DNA from: Pleurodeles waltl
Taxonomy: Eukaryota > Chordata > Amphibia > Caudata > Salamandridae
Reading direction: 5' to 3'
NCBI RefSeq assembly: GCF_031143425.1
Contig: NC_090447.1
Span: 852,098,760-852,162,759 of the forward strand
Length of the DNA stretch: 64,000 nucleotides
Made by a program: the position numbers and the translations under genes. Below the pieces are notes generated by a model that saw only the letters and a list, made by a program, of their open reading frames with translations, was not told the DNA's origin and made no database searches. Each line of letters opens with the position of its first letter. Positions within the stretch are counted from its first letter, which is position 1. Positions 23,937-35,499 of this stretch are shown in pieces.

Positions 23937-24620
23937 CTGTCCTGTACGTGCAACCGAAATGAAAAAAACTGCAGCAGTCGTAACATATTAGGAAACTCTT
24001 TTCTGGCTACTCTAACAATGCGAAGTGCTGTCTTTTCCCTACTCCATTTCTCCTTTAAAAAATCCTCTCTACTGATGACACCCAAATCTCTCTCTTTTTC
24101 ATGCGCCCCCACACCTACTAACATGGACTTCTAAGTCCCCTACAGTCATCCGACACTGGATGCCTAACAGATCACTTATGCTGAACCCATCAAAAACAGA
24201 AATAATGTAGTTTCCTGCTGCTTTTAGCAAATGCCTCGCTCGTCTAACCTTTTCACTTACCCCTTTATACCCTGCTTTTCACACCCACCACAGAGTCCTC
24301 AACATTCCTTCAACGCTTCCATCAACATGGAAACTTTCATAACAAACACAGCTGCAACAGTTAGACTTCAATAAATAAATTTTCAAAAAATCCACACATA
24401 CTTCTGTTTCCATATAGTCAACACTCTGATGCCCTAACTTGTCCTCACAAGGATAAGTATTGCAATAATCTAGTAGGGATCCCCTGCACGAATTTATCTT
24501 ATTAGACAACTCATTAATGCTCACCACAAGGACTCCTTAAAACATGGTTAAACAAGAGAACATCATTTTAAAATCCAGACATCACATACTTTTCCTGATT
24601 TTCTACATTGTTGACATTGA
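23937..24620 (+). pseudogene. L2/CR1-type LINE reverse transcriptase fragment
   Basis: Plus-strand frames give TDDTQIS at 24071 (the YADDTQL box of L2/CR1 reverse transcriptases, with Y-A replaced), then TVIRHWMPNRSLMLNPSKTE near 24142-24201 (family pattern W---N-L-LN--KTE). Further on KDKYCNNLVGIP near 24450 matches the C-terminal DYCN-L--GLP pattern. Spacing between these is as expected for the family. At least two frames and several stops are needed. The upstream half is missing, with the family B element at 23023 lying immediately before. Confidence 0.7.
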
Positions 24621-25762
24621 AGCCTGAGGCCCATATTTAGGAAACGTTCATGTCGCCCTTGCATAATTTTCTTTTAAGCAAAAGCAGTGCAAATCTACTG
24701 CCATATTTATATTTTGATGCTAGACCCATCTAGCGTCAAACTATCTATGTTAGCATCATTATTTGGGAGCACCAACTGACCTTGCTTCATTTAGCGACAA
24801 TGATGTGCAAGGTAGGTGTTCCCTTCCAAAAAATGACACTAGCCCTCTAGTGCCATATTTACTGCCCAATGCAAAAATGAGTCACAGGAAAGAATCAGTC
24901 TCACAAAATGACGCTGAGCCTGATTGGCATCAAATTTTAATGCCTGGTCAGACCAGATGTTAAAATGAGACCCACACACCACAGCTCAGAGAAAACACAC
25001 AGAAAAAGCATTGGCAACCTCCTGGACAACATGGAACTGTTCATGCTCCAGGTTAGCACACGCCGTAGACGACAGATATGACAACAGGTCCCTCCAGTAC
25101 CACCACAGCACCCCCAAACACCATAACAGCAGCCACAAAGGCAGCGCAGAAGGTGTGAGATGACATTCTGACAGCGCACAACCATCCTTGGGTTGAGGGA
25201 ACAAGATGTCATCAGAACCTACAGTCTGAAGCGGGAGTCTATTGTACGGCTGCTGCACCACTTAGCGTCAGACACCACTGCAAGGGTGGAAACTCCAACT
25301 AATATACGACCCATGACCAAACTCCTCGCAGTCCTCCATATGCTGTAGTCAGGATCATTCCAGACAATGGGTGCACAAGTGACTGGTATCTCCCAGCCAT
25401 CCTTCTTGGCCTTCCTACCAAAGGTTCTGGATGCAATCATCCGCATCACACCCCACCACATCTGCTACCCCAACACCCAGCACCAAGCAAGGTTTCTACC
25501 AAATTGCTGGGTTCCCACATGTGCCTGAGTGCAATGGACTACACCCATGTCCATCTTGTGCCAACTGCTGCAATGGAACACCTCTACAGGAACCGCAGAC
25601 ACACCCATTCGATAATTGTGCAGGCCATTGTGGACCACCGGGGGCTCTTCACAAACATCCGAGCCAAATAACAAAGCAGTGTCCATGATGCCTACTTATT
25701 CCGGCATTCCACCATCAATGAATGGTTGCAGGATGAACAATATGGCAATTGCCTACTTGTAG

Positions 25763-27091
25763 GTAAGCCATCAAACCAACCAGTACACAGACAACACACC
25801 AACCTTGTAGGACAAACAAGACATACACCACACTAAACACACATGGACAGGGGAACAGAGAATGTACAGACAACAACACATATGCCACATGCCACACTAC
25901 ACCGCATTCATTGCACATCACACACACCTACACACATATGTACACAATGCAGCCACAACCTGACTGGCACACCACATGAAGGACAGGCGGAGCCATGCCC
26001 CTTTGCATACAGAAGCTGGGCCCATTCCACTACAAGTGTCCATTGGTTCACAACTAAATACTGATCCCACGCACATAACTCCAAACAATGAATAGCTCAA
26101 CCATGTGAGTGTCATAGGTCATGTCAATGTAAAGAAAGTCACACATAGGCACAGCCCCACATTTGTAATGGTGTACAAGCCTCTGGCGGCACCAATATCA
26201 AATGCCACACAAGTATTGGCATGGCCAACTACATATCACATTCACATATCTGACATACCTGTAATGAGCACCTTCACCTCTCTGCTGCATTATGCCACAC
26301 ACATAGAAATACAACATCACCAACCATGAAAGACCATGGGGCAGATAAATGAGAAGTGGTGCTGCACCTAGTACAGTGCCACTACACATGCTCTCTTAAC
26401 ATCCAGTAACCCCACCATATGTGCACCTTATATAAGTAACAGGCCATCCTGGGGCACAGTAGGTACAATACTGTAAAGATAATGGATGCCATAGTAGGAC
26501 TCTGTAGGAGTACCTGACCTTTCATGCACTGCAAAAACATGGTGTTCCCCCTCCCACCGCCTGCACTGTACATGTGTTGAAAGTATCTGTGAGAAATCAT
26601 GGATAGGAACCTTGGAGATTCCACTGCATCTATTTTTCTAATCCTTCAGTTGGGTGAATCAGACCCTAGTACATATGATGACTGCACAACCATCATCTGC
26701 CACAAAGTGTTGCACTGCATGCGTAGTACCACATGGTAACATGGAGGCCTGAGTTTGGCTTTGCAGGGCTACCGTGGTGTCAAACCAAATGACACTATTG
26801 TGGTGCAAGGAGTTGGTAGGTCCCACAAACAATAGGACACAGCCTCAAATATGGACAACACAACACATGTTTGCCATAAAACTGTCAGTTTGGATAATTT
26901 GACAATCACCAGGTCCTTGAGCCACAACCCATGATAGTAATGTCCATCATTACAAACCAATGGAACCACACTACAAAACAGGATCACTCACAATAACAGA
27001 AGCAAGTTGAAGTGACCACTCCACCTTAAACTAACAGCAGCCGTAGAACATACAAAACCACAAACATGCATTACCAACACATGGTCTCTCA
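25763..27091 (+). other. Probable transposase intron, enlarged by insertion
   Basis: A gtaagcc donor follows LLVG at 25763 and a tttttttgtag acceptor precedes DQGY at 27092. Family members keep GDSGY across this junction, and the same position is interrupted by a 98-bp intron in the copy at 49.6 kb (50288-50385). Here the intron is 1.3 kb because it includes at least one short element (26338-26790). Confidence 0.65.
26338..26790. mobile_element. Diverged family A short element in the intron
   Basis: Starts ggggcagataaatgagaagtggtgctgcacc with the pairing cagtgccac block, the same layout as 6862-6905. The right end is indistinct. It would have entered the transposase intron. Confidence 0.45.
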
Positions 27092-27204
27092 TTTTTTTGT
27101 AGCCGACCAAGGTTACAGCATACAGCCATGGGTGATGACTCCTTTTGGCAACCCAACAAAAGTGGAAGAGCGAGCATACAATCAAGGGCACAGAAGGACA
27201 CTAA

Positions 27205-27764
27205 GGGCCTGATTTTGACCCTGGCGGACGGCGGACGGCGGAGGCCGTCCGCCAAGGTACCGCCGCAGAATGACCGCACTGCGGTCAAAAGACCGCGGCG
27301 GCCATTTAGACATTTCCTCTGGGCCGGCGGGCGCTCTCCAAAAGAGCGCCCGCCGGCCCAGAGGAAATGCCCCTGCAACGAGGACGCCGGCTCAGAATTG
27401 AGCCGGCGTAGTTGCAGGGGTGCGACGGGTGCAGTTTGCACCCGTCGCGTATTTCAGTGTCTGCTTAGCAGACACTGAAATACTTTGCGGGGCCCCCAGG
27501 GGCCCCGCGGCACCCCCTACCGCCATCCTGTTCCTGGCGGGCGAACCGCCAGGAAAAGGATGGCGGTGTCAGAATCCCCCATGGCGGCGCAGCAAGCTGC
27601 GCCGCCATGGGGGGTTCTAAGGGCAGCGGTAAACCGGCGGGAGACCGCCGGTTTGCCTCTTCTGACCGCGGCTGAACCGCCGCGGTCAGAATGCCCTGCA
27701 GGGCACCGCCGGCCTGTCGGCGGTGCTCCCGCCGACCCTGACCGCCGGGGTCAGAATGACCCCC
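27205..27764. mobile_element. GC-rich Harbinger-type short element, family D copy 1
   Basis: Bounded by gggcctgattttgacc and ggtcagaatgacccc with TAA on both sides (27202-27204 and 27765-27767). The 560-bp interior is built almost wholly of nested GC-rich palindromes (ggccggcgggcgctctcc, caccgccggcctgtcggcggtg and others) with many ggcggt/accgcc hexamers. It lies inside a transposase exon. Removing the element and one TAA leaves the exon open in one frame across the site, which confirms both ends. Confidence 0.85.
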
Positions 27765-28090
27765 TAAATGTGGTAAAGAGGACATTTGGACTCCTGAAGT
27801 CAAGGTACAAGTGCCTGGCCCTGACAGGAGGAACCTGTTGTATTCACCACCACTGGTATGCAAGATAATACTTGTATGTGCAATCTTGCATAACTTATGA
27901 TACAGACCAATGTTCCCTGGGATGAACTGGTAGATGTCCCCAATGAGGAGGAGGATGACAATGGTGCAGCCAGGTGGAGGGGGAACAACAAAACACCACT
28001 TCTGGAGTTTGCAGGAGACAACAAATTGTACAGAACGTCTACACCTAGACACTGTACAAATATTATCACTTTGTAATTATCACCAATAAA

Positions 28091-31000
28091 TAATTTTTCA
28101 CCTGTATGTCCATGGTCTGCTCATTCTCCACGACATATACCATTGTAGTGTTGCTCATTCCTCAGAGAGCAGAAAATAAACACAACAGTAACAAAGATGG
28201 TTGGAACATAGGTTGTCATGTAAGAGGGTATAGCATCTCCATGCCACACATCAGTGTCACATAACTCACTGCCATGTGGCTCTCGTAGACCTAGATCCAT
28301 GCACCACAAAAAACATGTGGTGTTAAGTGTCCATTGTGCAAATGCGTACCCCTTTCCCTATATCATCCCCACGCCTGGCAAGATGTATGCAAGGGGGGCG
28401 TACATACAGTGAGGTCTGTTTCCAAATGATACATTAGAAAAAAAGGTACTGAATTGTGTCACATCTCAGGCGGATAGCTGCTAGGCCAGCACTCAGCACC
28501 TATGACAAGGGGGGAGACCATTGGTATCAATAGACCTTCCCTGACTGTTCAGGGTTAGGAACCAAATTTTGAGCCTACGCCTGCACTGTACATCAATGGG
28601 GTTCCGTTCCGGCACTGCCATTGGGCCCAACCCTGCCACATGGTGTGCTGTACCTCATATATAGCACACACATGTTGGCTGGGGAGTGCGCTAAGGGTTG
28701 CTAGACAAGTGAAGCAGCAATGGGTGCTGATCCACTCTCCATACCTATGGCCCATAGGCAGGATTTAACTATAAAATGGGAGAATGCACCACCAAATTAA
28801 TGTCTGGGTGGAATCTAGGCAGAGCCTGTCCCACTCCCTCTGTACATTCTAACACATTTGTCACACAAATCTGCTGTCTTGACACATGCATGTAGCTAAT
28901 CCGGATATACATGTGAAGACTGGTGTACAGGTGTATGGCCTAGGTAGTAAAGGGTTTTCTGTTACCTACAATGGTTGACATTTGTCAGCAAGGTTACTTA
29001 GTATAGTCTGTATGATGCTATCACACCTCACATATGAAAACACACCTCTCATTGACACTCACATGCCTGACCAAGAGAAAGTTACCAACACTGACAAAAT
29101 TCCCTAAAATGTCCAGGTCTCCAACATGTCACTCAGGTGTCGGATGTGCAAGTATGTCTAGCAATGTCCAAACATGTAACAGACCCATCCTAAAATGAAT
29201 GTCAGAAGAAGGAGACAGATATTTTACATGTGGCCAGAAAATAATACAGCGCAAAGATGATTTCACTCACTCACAATATACACTCATGGTGACACTGATA
29301 TAGGTTGTGGAATGCTGAATATATTGCAAACCCATGTACACCAAATGATGTGGAAGGACAGCTGAGAGAATCCAGCAGAAACTTGGAGATACAACATGGG
29401 GATGCCACATGGAAACTACACAAGTGCTGTGACAGGTGTACTGTTGTGTGTGTGTGTGGAAGTCATGTAATGTCGCACAGCTTGTAAATGGGTGGGAATC
29501 TGTCATGTAGCCAGTAGTAGAAGATGAGTACAGCTCCAAATTGCACAAGTCACATGCTGCATCCTGTCCATGTATGACCTGACAATGTTGCAGTAGAAGA
29601 TGTGTACAAAGTGTAAGCAGCCTAAAGAATGAAAGCAATGTAGGACCTAATCGATTCCAAACAAGATTTGCCATGAATGATGGAGAAGGTACACACATAG
29701 ATCAATACTGAATGTGCAACACAACAATCTCACCATGTGATCACCCAACATATGTTCAGAGAGGATGGCTAGGTCAGTACATAACCCACTCATGTTTGCT
29801 AATACAACAACATTGTAGTTGCCCATCGCAAACTATTCTTTGAGAAAGCAGTGACAGGTGGCAACATCTGTCCTCTGAGACAAACATTACAAGTTACACT
29901 AGAGATACAGGCCCTAACCAAGCTGCAAATGGAAATTACAAAGATTGTATTACCATGTCTGTCAGACTATGCCAAATGATGTGTCCTAGATGTACAAGTA
30001 ACCAGTCCTCTGTTCATGCTGGGGCATGCCTGACATCAAGTACCCCAAAGAGCAAAGAAAATCCCAGCCCATTTGATCACAAATGTACATGTGTCAGTGT
30101 GCAGGGGACTGTGCATTGCTCTACTGAAGAGCTATCATGAGGGGGCTAGATCCCAGACCATCAACCCCTATCCCCAATGCTAAAACTATATTGACACTTG
30201 ACACAGTCAGGGGCCTGAGGCATGTGCACAGTAGACTAAGCAGAGTGGAGCACTATAAAGCTGCGCCAAAACATGCAACCATGTGTCTGTGTGGGAATAA
30301 ATAGTCACACGGAACAAATGATTACTAGGCTGCCATCATTGCCTGACTGCAACACTGCTACACAGTTGTATGCCATTCTATGTGACAGTCATAACAAACA
30401 TGTTGTGGTTGATTGTAAGTACTTAGTTTGTCGCATGCATACATATGCCTGATATCGCAGCACACATGTACCACTTAATTGGCATGGGTCTGGTATTGTG
30501 TGCTGGAGTCTGCACAAAATCCAACTTCCCACTAATGAAAATGCATCTGCATCACATGATCATTGACATACCTAAATGACCATCAGATGTGTTCCAACAT
30601 ACAAAGCATAGGTGGGACTGATATGACTACACAGCCATTCAACAAAGTCCAACAAGGTGTCCATGCAGGAAGGTAGATATGTGAGGTTTCATATCTCATG
30701 AACAAACTGCAGTGGTAAATTTTGCATATATGACACTACACGTCTTCCAACCCACACAGCGCACACAGCGCATATATTGACACATGTGAGTGCATCAACT
30801 CCTGCATCATAGATGTATGGGGAACTATATGTTACACGTGTAGGAGAGCATCTTGAAGCCTGAACCTACTAGCACACCTCAGTGTGGACACACATGCACT
30901 CACATTGCCAGGTGTAATGTGAAATCAACCCAGCCATTGTCCACTGCACCCTCAGAGTACAGTTTGTCATGGGTATCACATGCATTACCATGTATTAGAC

Positions 31001-31370
31001 ATAGGCCATCATATCTACTGTGTTGTAGTCATATGTACATTTGGAAATCAGAAATTACAATGTGGTAGATCCACACATAAGTGTTAGGTCACATATGTAC
31101 ACTCCTAGTACACATGTGGTAACATGTATGTGTACAAAGTCTAGCAACACATGCCCATATGCAAACAGTCATAGCATGCATCACCCACACATACAAGTAC
31201 AATGTTAACCTATACAGACATTACCATTAAGATCTGTACAGACATGCACACAAATGTAGCCATATCATACGTACTACATACATGCATAGCCCCTGTGACA
31301 TGGTATGTCAATCTGATTCCACAGTCAGCCTTTCCAACAAAATCTGTGCATTCCCATTATACGTCAAAAA
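28091..31370. other. No gene; acat/tgta-rich sequence with one short-element relic
   Basis: More than 3 kb without a recognisable coding region. The sequence is low in CpG and strikingly rich in catgt, acatg, tgtac and acaca words. Around 28370-28770 there are relics of a family A-like short element (gcaaggggggcgtac; atggtgtgctgtacctcatatatagcacacacatg). The 143-residue minus-strand frame at 29267-29698 has no motif I know. Confidence 0.4.
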
Positions 31371-31660
31371 TCTTGTTGCTAACAGCAATATCCAAGACTC
31401 TGCAAGGCAACAAATATGACGTCTGGCCCCTGGGCGTCAATCTCAAGTCCACAGGCCTTGTCAGGCTGAATGAGAAGGAATACCACGCATGACCATCAAG
31501 CATCAAAAAGTTTGACGCAAACGCTAATACTACTAACTTTGTTAAGGAAAAAATGACCCCTGCACGTCAATTGCAAGTCTTGAGGCCTTGTCAGCCTTAA
31601 TGGGGAAAATAGAGGCATGACAGTCAAGCATCAAAAAAAACTATATATATCAGAAAACGT
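31371..31660. repeat. Two diverged copies of a 128-bp direct repeat
   Basis: The block running from cccctgggcgtcaatctcaagtc through ggccttgtcagg to gaccatcaagcatcaaaaa (ends near 31510) is repeated from cccctgcacgtcaattgcaagtc through ggccttgtcagc to gacagtcaagcatcaaaaa (ends near 31638). The offset is 128 bases. It sits just upstream of the partner-protein gene remnant at 32020 and may be part of its upstream region. Confidence 0.6.
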
Positions 31661-32019
31661 GACGCACAGGCCCAGGAAGTGATAAAACAGGACTTCCTGG
31701 CTGCATACATGTTACAGTGTATTCACTTTCACTTCACCGTCTTTTTGTCTGTGACTGTGTGAAGGTGTGTGGAGCTTGTGCTGGTGGAGAGTTGGTGTTG
31801 TTTGAGAGTTTTGTGCTGTGTCATGTTGCTGTTGTGTGCTTTTTGTATTTTTCCTCAGTCTTTTGTAGTGCTTTTGTCCTGTATTTGCTATTGGATTGTG
31901 GGGTGTTTGTCCAGGGGTAGGGTAGTTTGTTGGGGTAATTGGGGTGAGGTGGTGTGGTCAGTTAACTGTTTTTTATTTGGGATGGTACATTTGCAGTTTG
32001 TACATAATGCATAATGTCA

Positions 32020-33820
32020 GGGAGAGGTAGGGCAACCAAGATGGTTAAATGATGAACTGGAAGGGTTAATTTGGTTTGTGCAGCATTACCTTACAATGAT
32101 TCTAGTTTTGGGTGGCCGCGTAAACCAGGGCTACGCCACAGAGGCGAAGAAGCTGCGGTGAGGCAAGGTGCTCCACCACATGTGCAGAATATTTGGAGTA
32201 GTGCGCAGCGACCGCCAGTTGAAGCATGGTTGGGCTGACCTGACAGCAAAGGAGCAGGATCTACTGGATGATCCGGGCATAAAGATTGGTGGACCAGTTG
32301 GTAATTACCCCATTTGCATAGCTACATCCTTATTTGCATGTGCATGACAGGTGGACATAAGATTGAATTCCACATGTTTTTTCGAGGGTCAGGACAGGTT
32401 GTTGTCGGCGACATTTAAGAGCCCCTACCACCACCTTAGCACTGCCATTGTGAAATTCACAAATGACGCTAAGCAGGGGTTGAGGAGACATTTTCCCTGT
32501 GCCATATTACAAGGTGGTACAATGCTTGCTTAGCACCACTTTGTTGAGTCTTGCACAATATTATGACTATCCCAAGCAGCATGTATGAGAGGGGGGCCTT
32601 TCCCTGTAAGTGTGACAAATAAATGGGACATGGAATAACGTTATATATCCCAGGGCCAATTTTTCCACCACTTTGAACGCCTGCTCGGAGCATATATGAT
32701 GGTCGACTAGGTACTCTGCAGGAGTAGTGCTACATTTTTGGTGCCTCTCCTGCTGAGTATATATTTTGCATCAATATGTAATGACGTAATTGCCCACTAC
32801 CCTGTGGCATGGTGCGCCGTACATTACATGTGGCGCACACATGGTGAGGGAAAGGAGGCGCCAAGAGCCACAAGGACAGTTGCGAGGCACTATGTGCAGC
32901 ACCACTTTCCTTAATTCAGCCCTTTTGTGTCTTTGGCCAACGTAATTTAAGGGAGCTTAGCTAGGCACCGAGTCCAGACTACTGCCACATTCCTCTTTGC
33001 GTACATCCTGTATCACATACACCCCACCATGTTATTAAGTCTGACACAAGTGCCGGTTTTGTACCACAGATCTGCCCCATTTTACAGACAGTATGGGACA
33101 GGCCTGCATCAGCGGTAGCACTAGGACATTACTCATTAGCCAGCACCAACGCTGGCATACTTGGACCACAGTTATTCAGTTAATGTGCAGAAAGGGACAA
33201 CTACGTGAACATACGGAAACTGCCATGGCATTTTAGATTTAGAGTGTGAGTCTTGACATTGCACACACATATTAGTGACAAGAAACAAGGATGTATCAAT
33301 GCATTCCTCAACACTTTGCTATCCTTACACCACCCCTGGGCAGTTGTTTGATTTTTAAGCACTAAGAATGAGTAAGATGTCTTCAACATCTGGGAAGGGT
33401 TACAAGCAATGGGTGTTACAACCATTGTATGCCCCTCTGATGCATAATACTGTGTCATGCTGCCCCATGTGGACACGGAGGTGTAACACTAATGAACAGC
33501 TGTGTGACAAACCCATGCGCATATGGTGCAGTGAAATGACCACAGGAGCGTCAAGGAAACTGATGCTTTGGTGGTGCCAGGGTCTCCATTATCTGTCCCT
33601 TCATCTCACAGACAGATTATAAATGTTTGGCCGTTATTCTGACCTACCACTAAGTTGACTTGTTTACTCGGCTTAACAAGTTAAATGTGAAGCTGTTATC
33701 CATGCAAAGAGATGTCCAAATTTTACTAAACTATGTTTTCTTGTCATGTACTGCAGGTGGGCCTCGACCATACACAATTGGAGAAGTGTCTTGATTTGAA
33801 GACCCCAATGCAGCTAGTAA
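32020..33820 (+). pseudogene. Harbinger Myb/SANT-like partner protein remnant
   Basis: Harbinger elements carry a second gene for a Myb-like protein that binds the termini and escorts the transposase. Here the plus strand from 32050 reads DELEGLI-FVQHYL, then GGRVNQGYATEAKKLR, a stop where the family has tryptophan, GKVLHHMCRIFGVVRSDRQL with KHGWADLTAKEQDLLDDPGI to about 32280. This is the SANT pattern of three helices ending in R---Q--HRW-DL. A gtaatt donor follows at about 32300. A probable next exon lies at 33757-33818, between a tactgcag acceptor and a gtaagtg donor. An ATG at 32013 (MSGRGRATKMV) is a plausible start. Stops and frame changes make it a pseudogene. Confidence 0.6.
32405..32922. 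mobile_element. Family A short element in the Myb-gene intron
   Basis: Left part acatttaagagcccctaccaccacctta and right part gtgcagcaccactttccttaattcagccc follow the family A layout. The interior has the tacaaggtggtacaatgcttgcttagcaccactttgt block. It is diverged and lies within the probable intron of the Myb-like gene. Confidence 0.55.
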
Positions 33821-35269
33821 GTGTCACTTTGTGCATCATTACTGGGTTTTGTATGAGAGGGTCTGATGCATGCAATGCAAAGATGAAATGTAATGTGTGA
33901 CCGATGAGATGACGTCATCCAAGTTAGGATATGGACATCATGTTGAATGCTACTTTGAGGATTGAGTATGAGTTGATTGTTTCACAAGTGCCAACATGTG
34001 CAGCTGTGGAATAGTGGGTGTTAGGAATAGGAAAGCATGGCCACATATACATTGATGTCAATCATGATATGTGTCTGAGCTGCTGTTAATCTGATTAGCA
34101 TACCTGTTGCCAACATATATGTCACTGCACTTTCGACAGCGCTGTGGGCCAGACATAGCTTTCAGTTACTCAGGAAACGGAACAGATGATGTACATGTTT
34201 AGAGGTCTCTAGCTGGCTTATGTAGGAGACACTTGCAACACTTGTGCCTCACTATTCTTTGGATTTTGAGTGAGGCAGAGGTCATGAAAGGAGCCTGATT
34301 GTGTTGGCCAACAGTCCTTTGAGTACACAATGAGAATACAACCCTGCTTAAGTAAGTTGTGAGACATGCCTATGGTATACAGCAGGCTAGATGTGTGCAG
34401 ATTTAACAACATGGTCTACCCATCATGATGTTTGTGAGTGATCTTAGTCAAACCACGTGTGCTTAGAATGTGAATGCTGAGTGTGTACCTGATACATTGG
34501 AGATGTCTGACATGCATGTGCACATTGTTCAATATATAGAAATACTGTAGCTGCACCCAGTGCACTGGAAATCTTACAGTGCCCCTTAGGTCACCCATAC
34601 AGCAACCATGTGTGTGCCACATTATCCAATTTGCACAATATAGCACAGGATATCGGCCAATAAATACCAATTCTGTAGACAACGTAGATGTACTGTGCAT
34701 GCTTTGGCCAAACTATATGGGCACTAAGTCTGAACTGTACATGTGGGCCCATTGTGAGCAATGGTGTTTCCCCTTGTAACGCGTGCTATGAGAAAGTGTT
34801 AATTCAAGGACAGATGAATGATGCTTTGCCAAACCATAGAATTGCCATTGGGAAGTTCCCTATCCCTCCATCAGATGACCCCCACCTTGCATCCATGATG
34901 CCTGGCCAAGGCTTGATGTGGCACCAGGAGTACCAAAGTGGTGGGTTGCATACATTGCACCACATATTGACAATGGCACATGGATTGTGAAATTGTTGCC
35001 CACTTGATCCTCACTAGTCTGATGACACAAATGTTGAGCAAGGGCACAGAGGACCACTTACCTATGGGCCCTGATGGTCAACAATGGATAGCAATTACCC
35101 CAGTGACATGTGCATGATACAGTAGATGGCTGGTATGAAGTTTGTATCAATTTGGAGTTTGTCAGTGTTGTGGAATGTGTGGTGGACAGCATGTGTAATT
35201 TGAGGATGCTTTGTACATTGCATGTCTGTTTCTACCTCCATCCAATGCTGTATTTAATGCCATGTTCTC
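33821..35269. other. No gene; relic of a family A short element
   Basis: Around 34525-34985 a degraded family A-like element is suggested by gctgcacccagtgcactggaaatcttacagtgcccctta at the left and ccaaagtggtgggttgcatacattgcaccaca at the right. The rest is tgtac/acatg-rich sequence without motifs. Confidence 0.35.
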
Positions 35270-35490
35270 ATCGTGTGTCTGCTGCCAATATGACCTCAGC
35301 AGAAAAACACACCTTTGAGAAGAGGGCTGACAGGTACCAGCACATAATAGCAGCACAAGCTGGGTACCAAAGGATGGAGAAGAGACATAGGAGGGAGAAA
35401 TTGACTGGGAAATTGTGTGCATTTTCAAATGTGGGACCTCTGCTACAGCCCACAACTGGTCAGAATCTCAATGATCAATGGCTCCCACAC
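35270..35490 (+). pseudogene. Possible C-terminal exon of a Harbinger partner protein
   Basis: A plus-strand stretch reads EKHTFEKRADRYQHIIAAQA, rich in charged and helix-forming residues, after a possible acceptor (tgacctcagcag). Partner proteins of this class end in such coiled regions and a decayed Myb-like gene lies upstream. The link is uncertain and the LINE at about 35500 cuts it off. Confidence 0.3.
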
Positions 35491-35499
35491 TATTGAAAC

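Larger units (their letters stand above)
24985..27990 (+). pseudogene. Harbinger (PIF) DDE transposase, interrupted
   Basis: The enzyme family cuts and joins transposon ends with a DDE RNase H-like fold. Read in order on the plus strand: TTILGLREQDVIRTYSL (25181), the helical N-terminal domain with KLLAVLHML, GISQPSFLAFLPKVLDAI (25386), a FPHV..AMDYTHV box with the first catalytic aspartate (about 25520, one frameshift inside), YRNRRHTHS, SSVHDAYLFR with the second aspartate (25680), then a splice donor after LLVG (25762). The next exon resumes at about 27092 with DQGYSIQPWVMTPF, is broken at 27205 by a short element, and continues with RTFGLLKSRYKCLAL (27774). The residue before RTFG is lysine where the family has the catalytic glutamate. 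Stops, frameshifts and this change make it inactive. Confidence 0.8.
24628..28090 (+). mobile_element. Decayed Harbinger transposon, transposase half
   Basis: The left end, ggcccatatttaggaa, fits the family B terminal repeat. The next 330 bp follow the complete family B element at 23023, including a gatgctagacccatctagcgtc hairpin near 24716. From about 24985 the sequence departs into a Harbinger transposase gene. The likely target triplet is tga (24625-24627), but no matching right terminus was identified in the window. A partner Myb-like gene follows on the same strand at about 32020, so the element may extend to 35 kb or beyond. I therefore bound this entry at the end of the transposase. 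Confidence 0.65.

Noticed and set aside
31717..32014. Two plus-strand frames of 67 and 81 residues rich in Cys, Leu, Phe and Val, resembling membrane segments
   Set aside because: The stretch is T- and G-rich and non-repetitive in protein terms; it is more likely the 5' untranslated region and intron of the Myb-like gene that follows.
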